NCBI GenBank assembly: GCA_003694975.1
Contig: RFJH01000135.1
Coordinates: forward strand, 1-6,966
DNA from: Anaerolineae bacterium
GTDB taxonomy: Bacteria; Chloroflexota; Anaerolineae; Anaerolineales; Villigracilaceae
Direction of reading: 5' to 3'
Length of the DNA: 6,966 bases
A model generated the notes under the pieces. That model made no database searches. It was not told where the DNA came from and saw only the letters and a program-made list of their open reading frames with translations. Position numbers and translations under genes: made by a program. Shown here piece by piece: positions 1-5,585 of the stretch. How positions within the stretch are numbered: position 1 is the first letter of the stretch; each line of letters begins with the position of its first letter.

Positions 1-888
1 ACCCTTCATCTGTTCGGCGATTTCGGACGTGGTGATGGTGTTTGCCAGGGGGAAGCCGTTGGCGATGCCCTTCGCCATCGTCATCACGTCCGGCTCCACG
101 CCCCAGTGCTCGATGCCGAACCAGTGCGTGCCGGTGCGCCCGAAGCCGGTCTGCACCTCATCGGCGATGAACAGGCCGCCGTAACGCCGCGCGATTTCCG
201 CCGTGATTTTGAAGTACTCCGGCGGCGGCGTGATGAACCCGCCCACGCCCTGGATGGGTTCGGCGATGAAGGCCGCGATGCGCCCCGAAGTGGTGGTCTT
301 GATGACCTCTTCCACGTCCTCCGCGCAGGCCACGCCGCATTGGGGGTAGGTCATCTTCAGGGGGCAGCGGTAACAGTACGGGTTCAGGGCGTGTTTGATG
401 CCCGGGATCTGGGTCCCGCCGATGCGCCAGGAGGCGATGCCGGTCAGGTTCATGCTCAGGGTAGAGCGTCCGCTGTAGGCGTGTCGCAGGGCGATGACTT
501 CCGTGTAGCCGGTCACCGCTTTGGCCAGGGTGATGGCCGTCTCGTTGGCTTCTGTGCCGGAGTTGGTGAAGTACGAGGTCTCCAGGCGGCCCGGGGTGAT
601 CTCGGCCAGTTTCTCCGCCAGGCGCACCATGTTCTCGTGGGGATAGAGCGTGGAGGTGTGGATGATTTTCTCGACCTGGGCTTTGGCGCGTTCCGTGACC
701 TTCGGGTGATTGTGCCCCACACTGGTCGTCAGGATGCCGCCGAAGAAGTCCAGGTAGCGGTTCCCTTCCACGTCCCAGACGTGCAGCCCCTCGCCGCGTT
801 CCAGTGCCAGGGGTTCGCGGTAGTACAGGAGGTAATTCGGCCAGAGATAACGGCGCTGTTTCTCCAGGATTTCTTTCTTTGTGAGCAT
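1..888 (-). CDS. Class III PLP-dependent aminotransferase (AGXT2-like), C-terminus beyond window
   Basis: This partial gene encodes the first 296 residues of a fold-type I, class III aminotransferase, usually about 430-450 residues long. It moves an amino group from an amino acid to a 2-oxo acid using PLP in the cytoplasm. Visible marks are an N-terminal block with VWDVEGNRYLDFFGG (38-51) and VGHNHP (57-62), the PLP-phosphate loop SGTEAN (110-115), EPIQG (210-214), the PLP-pyridine aspartate in ADEVQTGFGRTG (D243), and the Schiff-base lysine K273 in MAKGIANG. The closest family flavour is alanine-glyoxylate/beta-amino acid aminotransferase 2, but ornithine, GABA or diaminobutyrate transaminases cannot be excluded. 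Four cysteines (C172, C175, C184, C188) cluster in a short insert. The ATG at 888 is chosen because an ideal AGGAGG lies 6 nt upstream. The gene follows the cyclodeaminase-family gene by 10 nt, so it is very likely in the same operon. The substrate is unknown. Confidence 0.93.
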   Translation of the reverse strand, partial: MLTKKEILEKQRRYLWPNYLLYYREPLALERGEGLHVWDVEGNRYLDFFGGILTTSVGHNHPKVTERAKAQVEKIIHTSTLYPHENMVRLAEKLAEITPGRLETSYFTNSGTEANETAITLAKAVTGYTEVIALRHAYSGRSTLSMNLTGIASWRIGGTQIPGIKHALNPYCYRCPLKMTYPQCGVACAEDVEEVIKTTTSGRIAAFIAEPIQGVGGFITPPPEYFKITAEIARRYGGLFIADEVQTGFGRTGTHWFGIEHWGVEPDVMTMAKGIANGFPLANTITTSEIAEQMKG

Positions 889-894
889 GGTTTG

Positions 895-900
895 CCTCCT
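895..900 (-). promoter_or_regulatory. Ribosome binding site of the aminotransferase, overlapping the upstream stop codon
   Basis: On the minus strand the sequence reads TAGGAGG. The TAG (901-899) is the stop codon of the cyclodeaminase-family gene, and its last two bases are part of the perfect AGGAGG Shine-Dalgarno. The spacer to the ATG is 6 nt. Ribosomes ending the upstream gene therefore stop on the next start site, which suggests translational coupling of the two enzymes. Confidence 0.8.
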
Positions 901-1882
901 ACGGTAGTGAGAGGGGGAGTTCGCGCCCCAGTCCTTTGCGACGCGCCTGGCGATAGACTTCGGGGAGGATGGCAGCGTATTCTCCCCAGATGCCCAGCGC
1001 GATATAGACGATGACCTCCGAAGACGCTTCGCGACCCGCGCGTTCGCCGGCCACGATTTGCGGCCACTCGGCGTGGACGTTTTCCTCCCCGAAGCGACCC
1101 GCCTCCCCCAGCGCGATCAGTTCGGGGACGCGCGGGCGGACGTATTTCCAGCGGTCCACGATCACTTTGTCCGCCTGGGTGATCACGTCCGGGTCGAGTT
1201 CCTGATAGGAGCCGAGTTTGGCCACGAACGCGCCGGGTTTCAGCCAGTCGCGCCGGACGAGGGGTTGATTGCCGGTGGTGACGGTGATGACGATATCCGC
1301 CTGACGCACGGCCTCCTCGCGCCCTTCCAGGGGCGTGACCGTGATGGGGAAGCCGAGTTCGGGGGCGAGTTCGGCGGCGAAGCGCTCTGCGGCCTCGGGG
1401 CGGATATCCACCACCCAGGCGCGCTTCAAGGGGAACACTTCCGCCAGGCCGCGCAGGTGCATGTGCCCTTGCAGGCCGGCCCCGAAGATGACCGCGCGCT
1501 CCGCGCCCGCTCGCGCCAGATACTTCGCCGTGACTGCCGTGGAAGCGCCCGTCTTCAGGCCGGTGACCCATCCCGCCTCCATCAGGCAGACCGGCAGCCC
1601 CGTGCGCGCTTCGTAGAGCAAGACCTGCGAGGCCGTGGTGGGGAGTCCCCGTCCGGGATTCTCGGAGAAGAAACTGAAGATTTTAACGTAGGCGTATTCT
1701 TCGCCCTCCAGATAACCGGAGAAAGGCTTGATGAAGCCGTTTTTGCCGACGGACATGTAGAATTTGTCGCCGCTCACGCGTCCTTCTGCATCGGCGCGGA
1801 TGCCCTTCTCGGCCAGGGCGACTGCTTCTTTCATGGTCAGGGTTTGCTGTACGTCGGCTTCGGTAAGGTAGAGGAGAGGCAT
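899..1882 (-). CDS. Ornithine cyclodeaminase/mu-crystallin family protein
   Basis: This gene encodes 327 residues, a normal length for the family that includes ornithine cyclodeaminase, archaeal-type alanine dehydrogenase, EutC of ectoine catabolism and ketimine reductases. These NAD(P)-using cytoplasmic enzymes oxidise or cyclise amino acids or reduce cyclic imines. The N-terminal substrate/dimer region carries VKIFSFFSENPGRGLPT (66-82) with the family lysine K67. The substrate-loop motif reads VTGLKTGASTAVTAKYLAR (106-124). The Rossmann dinucleotide loop is FGAGLQGH (133-140). The catalytic-aspartate segment is GSYQELDPD, with D230 the likely equivalent. The usual Arg of the T-x-L-R-T motif is Lys here (K110), so the substrate may not be ornithine. 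The ATG at 1882 has GAGGA about 4 nt upstream. It lies 53 nt downstream of the regulator gene and 10 nt upstream of the aminotransferase gene. The family call is firm; the reaction is not known. Confidence 0.9.
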   Translation of the reverse strand: MPLLYLTEADVQQTLTMKEAVALAEKGIRADAEGRVSGDKFYMSVGKNGFIKPFSGYLEGEEYAYVKIFSFFSENPGRGLPTTASQVLLYEARTGLPVCLMEAGWVTGLKTGASTAVTAKYLARAGAERAVIFGAGLQGHMHLRGLAEVFPLKRAWVVDIRPEAAERFAAELAPELGFPITVTPLEGREEAVRQADIVITVTTGNQPLVRRDWLKPGAFVAKLGSYQELDPDVITQADKVIVDRWKYVRPRVPELIALGEAGRFGEENVHAEWPQIVAGERAGREASSEVIVYIALGIWGEYAAILPEVYRQARRKGLGRELPLSLP

Positions 1883-1935
1883 GTTTTCCTCACAGAGATT
1901 CGGGATGGTAGGAGGAAGAAAAATTGCCGCGTTGC

Positions 1936-2415
1936 TCAGGCACTTCGCGGCGTCCAGTTGTATGTTTCCTTGACGATTTGCAGGTAGATAAAAGTCTCCG
2001 TATCGCGAACGCCCTCCACGGTGTGCAGGCGTTTGGTTAGAAATTCCACCAGGTGGGTATTGTCGCGACAGATGACCTCGGCCAACAGGTCGTATGTGCC
2101 GGTGGAAAGTACCAGGTAGATGACTTCCTCGAACGCCGCAATTTGTTGGGCTATCCGTTGCAAGTGTTTTCCCTCAACCTTGATCCCGATCAGTGCCATG
2201 GTGGGGTAGCCCATCAGCAAGGGGTTAGAGACAGCGACGACCTGAATGTATCCTTCGCGCACCAGGCGCAGGTAACGCTGACGCACCATGCCTGTGGAGA
2301 CGCCCAAGCGTTTGGCGATTTGGGCAAATGGTGTGCGTCCGTCCTCTTTTAGCGCGGCGATGATTTGCTGGTCAATGGGATCTAATGGAAGGGCCTCTTT
2401 GTCAAAACGAGCCAT
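1936..2415 (-). CDS. Lrp/AsnC family transcriptional regulator
   Basis: This gene encodes 159 residues, typical for a feast/famine regulator. An N-terminal winged helix-turn-helix (about 11-57) starts with LDPIDQQIIAALKEDGR and has the recognition region IAKRLGVSTGMVRQRYLRL. A C-terminal RAM domain (about 72-147) follows, with the LSTGTYDLLAEV strand-turn (103-114) near which amino-acid effectors bind in this family. Such proteins form octamers or dimers that wrap DNA and usually control their own gene and neighbouring amino-acid genes. It is the first gene of the probable operon with the cyclodeaminase-family and aminotransferase genes, so it probably senses their substrate or product; that is inference. 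No Shine-Dalgarno precedes the ATG at 2415. Instead a -10 box ends 6 nt before it, which points to a leaderless transcript. Confidence 0.93.
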   Translation of the reverse strand: MARFDKEALPLDPIDQQIIAALKEDGRTPFAQIAKRLGVSTGMVRQRYLRLVREGYIQVVAVSNPLLMGYPTMALIGIKVEGKHLQRIAQQIAAFEEVIYLVLSTGTYDLLAEVICRDNTHLVEFLTKRLHTVEGVRDTETFIYLQIVKETYNWTPRSA

Positions 2416-2421
2416 GCGATG

Positions 2422-2450
2422 AGTTTATGTCTTTTTTGCAAAAATGTCAA
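2422..2450 (-). promoter_or_regulatory. Sigma-70-type promoter of the Lrp/AsnC regulator operon
   Basis: On the minus strand there is a perfect -35 TTGACA (2450-2445), a 17-nt spacer (2444-2428) and a -10 TAAACT (2427-2422, 4 of 6 consensus bases). The predicted start, 7 nt after the -10, falls on the A of the ATG at 2415, giving a leaderless mRNA. A-rich DNA upstream of the -35 could act as an UP element. Confidence 0.7.
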
Positions 2451-2467
2451 GGATTTTATGCAAAATC
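2433..2467. promoter_or_regulatory. Pair of AT-rich dyads, candidate Lrp-family autoregulatory operators
   Basis: The perfect 12-bp palindrome TTTTTGCAAAAA (2433-2444) lies in the spacer between the -35 and -10 boxes. A second dyad, GATTTT (2452-2457), ATGC, AAAATC (2462-2467), lies just upstream of the -35. Their centres are 21 bp apart, two helical turns, so they face the same side of the DNA. Lrp/AsnC proteins typically bind such AT-rich, helically phased dyads and repress their own gene. The dyads are seen directly; binding by this regulator is inferred. Confidence 0.5.
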
Positions 2468-2620
2468 GTTCTTTTTATGGCTTTTTTTGAGTAAAATATG
2501 CCGGTAAATAGCGTGTCGAGGGATGAAACGGGATTTGTCTTCATCTCAGGGCGTGTTTCACCTCACAACCTCTTCACTTCCGAGCGAAGGGCCGGGCGCG
2601 CTGGCCCGGACATATACGCT

Positions 2621-2659
2621 CAAAAAGAGAAAACCAGGCTATGGGGTAAGCCTGGTTTT
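2621..2659 (-). terminator. Intrinsic terminator of the tRNA-Thr gene
   Basis: A perfect 11-bp inverted repeat, AAAACCAGGCT (2630-2640) and AGCCTGGTTTT (2649-2659), encloses an 8-nt loop. Reading the minus strand, the stem ends in TTTT and is followed by CTCTTTTTG, a good U-tract. It begins about 15 nt past the 3' end of the tRNA, so it most likely ends the tRNA transcript and also separates it from the Lrp-family promoter downstream. Confidence 0.85.
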
Positions 2660-2674
2660 GCGTTATACTCTGTG

Positions 2675-2747
2675 AGCCACCGGTGGGATTTGAACCCACG
2701 ACCGGACGATTACGAATCGTCTGCTCTGCCGGCTGAGCTACGGTGGC
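2675..2747 (-). tRNA. tRNA-Thr (anticodon CGT)
   Basis: All parts of a 73-nt tRNA are visible on the minus strand: acceptor arms GCCACCG and CGGTGGC, D stem GCTC/GAGC with an 8-nt loop containing GG, anticodon stem GACGA/TCGTC around the loop TTCGTAA, a 5-nt variable loop, and T stem GTGGG/CCCAC around TTCGAAT. Positions 34-36 are CGT, which reads the threonine codon ACG. The discriminator is T, and the 3' CCA is not encoded because CAC follows, so it must be added by the CCA-adding enzyme. A near-consensus promoter lies directly upstream and an intrinsic terminator downstream, so it is a single-gene transcription unit. Confidence 0.96.
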
Positions 2748-2758
2748 TGGCGGCGGGG

Positions 2759-2787
2759 ATTATACCAACACTTGCGCCGGATGCCAA
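2759..2787 (-). promoter_or_regulatory. Promoter of the tRNA-Thr gene
   Basis: On the minus strand the -35 is TTGGCA (2787-2782, 5 of 6), the spacer is 17 nt and the -10 is a perfect TATAAT (2764-2759). The predicted start is near 2752, about 5 nt before the mature tRNA 5' end, so only a very short leader would be trimmed by RNase P. The strength fits a stable-RNA gene. Confidence 0.8.
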
Positions 2788-2838
2788 GTTCGATGGAGCG
2801 GTTTTTTCCCGAGGGTTCTTGCTTGTGGAGAGAATGTT

Positions 2839-4092
2839 ATGCTGCGCATAGCCATGCTATCTTATCACACCTGCCCGTTGGCGACTCTGGGGGGCAAAGA
2901 TACCGGCGGGATGAACGTCTATGTGCGCGACCTGACGCGCTACCTGGGGCGTATGGGGATTCATGTGGATGTCTTCACGCGTTCTCAGGATGAGCATGTT
3001 CCCCATGTGTTGCATGATTTGGGATATGGCAATCGCGTGGTGCATGTCCCTGCCGGCCCGGAGCGCCCTCTGCCCAAGCCGGAATTGGCCCGACATATCC
3101 CTCAGTTCGTGGAAGGTGTGAAGTCGTTTGCAGAGGGGAAGGGGTTGCACTATGACCTCATCCACAGTCATTACTGGATGTCCGGCGTGGCGGCGGAGGC
3201 GTTACAGCGTGAATGGAAAGTGCCCTGGGTGCACATGTTTCATACCCTGGGTGCGATGAAGAATCGCGTCGCCCGTGATGCGAGTGAACGGGAGGGTGAC
3301 TATCGCCTGGAAGGAGAACAACGGGTGCTTGCTGAAGCCGACCGGATCATTGTTGCTACCCCTGCGGAACAGGCGCAACTCCAGTGGTTGTACAAAGCCG
3401 ATAAGCGGAAGACGGTCATTATCCCCCCGGGCGTGGACGTGAGCCGTTTTTACCCTATTCCTGCTGACGAGGCCAAAGAGTTCGTCGGTGTCCCGCCGGG
3501 GGATCGGATGGTGTTGTATGTAGGGCGCATCGAGCCGCTGAAGGGGGTGGAGACACTGATTCGGGCTGTCTCCTGCCTGGATTTGAACGATGCTGAGCAC
3601 CCTGTTTGCTTGGTGATTATCGGTGGCGAGCCGGACGTCCCACCTGATGCGATGACGAACGAAATGGCGCGCTTGCAGAACCTCTGCGATGAATTGTGCC
3701 TGGGACGCGCGGTGGTCTTTCTCGGCAAACGGGGTCAGGATACTTTGCCGTACTACTACTCGGCAGCCGAGGTGGTGGTTGTCCCCTCCCATTACGAATC
3801 GTTTGGGATGGTGGCACTGGAAGCGATGGCGTGTGGAACGCCGGTGATTGCTTCGCAGGTCGGGGGATTGGCCTATTTGGTGCAGGATGGTGTGACCGGC
3901 TACCACGTCCCGGATGGGGAGCCGCAGGCGTTGTGTGACCGCCTGACGACTCTGCTGAACAACCCCTCTCTTCGTCAGGAGATGGGACGCCGCGCCGTGG
4001 AGTACGCGCAGGGTTATGCCTGGGAGAAAATCGCAACCCGAATTGTGGAGGTCTATAAAAGTCTGTTACAGGGGAGTCGGGTCTTTTTGTGA
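2839..4092 (+). CDS. GT4-family glycosyltransferase, MshA (D-inositol-3-phosphate glycosyltransferase)-like
   Basis: This gene encodes 417 residues of a two-domain GT-B, retaining, nucleotide-sugar-dependent glycosyltransferase. The N-terminal acceptor domain has the GGMNVY loop (23-28) and DLIHSHYW (106-113). The C-terminal donor domain has YVGRIEPLKG (227-236, with R230 and K235 the usual phosphate-binding pair) and the E-x7-E motif in ESFGMVALE (E320, E328), followed by GTPVIAS and GGL. Spacing and motifs resemble actinobacterial MshA, which adds GlcNAc to inositol phosphate, and also sucrose-phosphate synthase-like enzymes. In this setting a glycolipid or polysaccharide acceptor is equally possible. 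The ATG at 2839 is chosen because GGAG lies 8 nt upstream and the protein starts directly with the first beta strand; an upstream in-frame ATG at 2743 lies inside the tRNA. The stop codon is 1 nt from the stop of the convergent gene. I see no clear promoter in the 91 bp shared with the tRNA promoter. Confidence 0.92.
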   Translation: MLRIAMLSYHTCPLATLGGKDTGGMNVYVRDLTRYLGRMGIHVDVFTRSQDEHVPHVLHDLGYGNRVVHVPAGPERPLPKPELARHIPQFVEGVKSFAEGKGLHYDLIHSHYWMSGVAAEALQREWKVPWVHMFHTLGAMKNRVARDASEREGDYRLEGEQRVLAEADRIIVATPAEQAQLQWLYKADKRKTVIIPPGVDVSRFYPIPADEAKEFVGVPPGDRMVLYVGRIEPLKGVETLIRAVSCLDLNDAEHPVCLVIIGGEPDVPPDAMTNEMARLQNLCDELCLGRAVVFLGKRGQDTLPYYYSAAEVVVVPSHYESFGMVALEAMACGTPVIASQVGGLAYLVQDGVTGYHVPDGEPQALCDRLTTLLNNPSLRQEMGRRAVEYAQGYAWEKIATRIVEVYKSLLQGSRVFL

Positions 4093-4093
4093 G

Positions 4094-5563
4094 TTATGTT
4101 CCTTCTTCGTACAGTTGCATTTTCCCCTCGGCGTTTGGGCGGTAGGTGTGTGGCCCTTGCGGGACAAGGGGGCTGATTTCCAGACTGCCGTCGTCCATGG
4201 CCTCCCATATGGCCTGGAAGGGTGCCTTGCCGGCGACCCATTTCTCGACGATGACGATACCATGCCCCGGTAAGACGGTGAAAACAATCTGACGGGGGTC
4301 TTCGGGATGAGTGAGGGCTTCAGAGCGTTGGAAGGCAGCGCAGATCGCCCGCGCCTGCGCGTCGGTCGAACAAGATACGGGGTAGTGCTGGTATGGTGGG
4401 TCTACCGGGACGAATTCAACGCGTTGCGGGTCATAGGAGCGCACGCCACGGTGGCCGTGTAATTTGGAGCGGGTGACGGGGACTGAGCCGTTATGTCCCC
4501 AACGGGAGGCGTCCAGAGTGATGCGAGGAAGACGGGCGTCCATGTCAATCAGTTCGACGGCTTCCGAGGAGGGCGGGTCGTTGCGTTTGCCCTCCACGTG
4601 GCGTACCAGGGCTCCTTTTCCGTCAGGGCGCACACCGACAATGACGGCCAGTTCGTCATCGGTGAGGTCGTCTTTGACGACCGGGCGCGCGCTGCCGGTG
4701 ATGGTGGCGATCAGGGCGTTCAGGCGTGGCTCCCAGGTAGCGAAGCACCCTTCGCTGTATTGCCTGGCGATTGTCTCAGGTACCGCCGGTACAGCAGCCA
4801 GATGGTCCACGCGCACCATCTCGGTGAAAAAGTTGCGCTTCCCCAGTTCGCGGCCGGCTACTTTCATTGCTTTGGGTGCATCCAGAGATTGCCAGATTTC
4901 CCAGGGGATGGGGTCTCCGATGGTCTCGTGGTGATTGATCTCGCTCGTGCTGGCCGCGGTGGCGATTCGCAGAGCCAGGTCGGTGTAGAAGTGATCGAGG
5001 TCTGAGGCGTCGGTGCGGGGGTGCGCGCCGACCAGGTCGAAGGTGTAGGCCTCAATAGGGTGCTCGTGGCCAATAACCAGGATCAGGCGAATGCACTTGG
5101 CCTGTGCCTGTAGAAGGCGCATGAGGGCGAGGATGGGCCCGCCACGCCTTCCTTGTTCAAACAACGTGCGATAAGCCGGCGCGGCCAGGCCGGGGAAATC
5201 ATAATCCGCGGGATCGGGCGGGTCTTTCTTGAGGACGCCCTCGAAATAGTCCAGAAGGCTGCGGAAGCGCTCCGGTGTGGCATGGAGCAAGGTGATGACC
5301 AGCGGGGCGCGCGGCAGGTTTAACCTGCGGCGGGCGGTGAACATCAGTGCATGCCGCCAGTTCAGCGCTTTGCCGAAGGGGGCAGTGGTGAGCAAGACGT
5401 CTATTTCGCCCTGAGGTGGGTCAACGATGGTGTGACCGTAGGCTTCGAGGCGGGCCAGCAGTTCACGAGCACAACGTTCCAGCAGCGGTGAGGTCTCTTC
5501 GCCGGGCAGGTAGGAGATGCGCAGGAGGCGCAGCCAATCGTGGACAATGGTGGGGCTGGTCAT
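4094..5563 (-). CDS. Conserved-looking protein of unknown function, 489 residues
   Basis: I do not recognise a family. It looks like a soluble cytoplasmic protein, with no signal peptide and no membrane segment. The N-terminal third alternates hydrophobic strands and helices (EIDVLLTTAPFG at 53-64, APLVITLLHATPERF at 86-100, IRLILVIGHEHPIEAYTF at 158-175), suggesting an alpha/beta fold. The middle has a His/acid-rich stretch (STSEINHHETIGDPIPWEIW, 205-224) and YSEGCFATWEPRLNALIAT (269-287). The C-terminus contains TVLPGHGIVIVEKW (429-442) and ends in a charged tail. Clustered His and Glu residues could bind metal or form an active site, but this is a guess. The ATG at 5563 has GGGAG 11 nt upstream. 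It starts 22 nt after the NYN/LOTUS gene and is probably cotranscribed with it. Its stop lies 1 nt from the glycosyltransferase stop. The codon pattern and length support a real gene. Confidence 0.8.
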   Translation of the reverse strand: MTSPTIVHDWLRLLRISYLPGEETSPLLERCARELLARLEAYGHTIVDPPQGEIDVLLTTAPFGKALNWRHALMFTARRRLNLPRAPLVITLLHATPERFRSLLDYFEGVLKKDPPDPADYDFPGLAAPAYRTLFEQGRRGGPILALMRLLQAQAKCIRLILVIGHEHPIEAYTFDLVGAHPRTDASDLDHFYTDLALRIATAASTSEINHHETIGDPIPWEIWQSLDAPKAMKVAGRELGKRNFFTEMVRVDHLAAVPAVPETIARQYSEGCFATWEPRLNALIATITGSARPVVKDDLTDDELAVIVGVRPDGKGALVRHVEGKRNDPPSSEAVELIDMDARLPRITLDASRWGHNGSVPVTRSKLHGHRGVRSYDPQRVEFVPVDPPYQHYPVSCSTDAQARAICAAFQRSEALTHPEDPRQIVFTVLPGHGIVIVEKWVAGKAPFQAIWEAMDDGSLEISPLVPQGPHTYRPNAEGKMQLYEEGT

Positions 5564-5585
5564 GGCGGTTTTCTCCCTCTGGCGT

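Noticed and set aside
106..1987. Long plus-strand open frames opposite the aminotransferase and cyclodeaminase-family genes
   Set aside because: They are antisense shadows of high-GC coding DNA; they match no family and the opposite strand has clear conserved motifs and ribosome sites.
2592..2609. GC-rich hairpin CCGGGC/GCCCGG as a terminator
   Set aside because: No T-tract follows on either strand, the stem is only 6 bp, and the tRNA already has a better terminator at 2621-2659.
2675..2747. tRNA gene as a phage or island attachment site
   Set aside because: No integrase gene and no duplicated tRNA 3' segment are visible in the window.
2743..2838. N-terminal extension of the glycosyltransferase from the ATG at 2743
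   Set aside because: That ATG lies inside the tRNA gene and the extension crosses its promoter. The ATG at 2839 has a ribosome site and starts the family's first beta strand.
2498..2851. Plus-strand open frame of 117 residues over the tRNA region
   Set aside because: Its middle reads RWDLNPRPDDYESSALPAELR, the familiar false peptide made by translating the antisense strand of a tRNA. It also crosses the terminator and has no good ribosome site.
3202..4036. Minus-strand open frames opposite the glycosyltransferase
   Set aside because: The glycosyltransferase motifs on the plus strand explain the coding signal; these frames are low-complexity Arg/Pro/Ser-rich shadows.
4464..5005. Plus-strand open frames within the unknown 489-residue gene
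   Set aside because: They overlap each other and a longer, better-formed minus-strand gene with a ribosome site and operon context.
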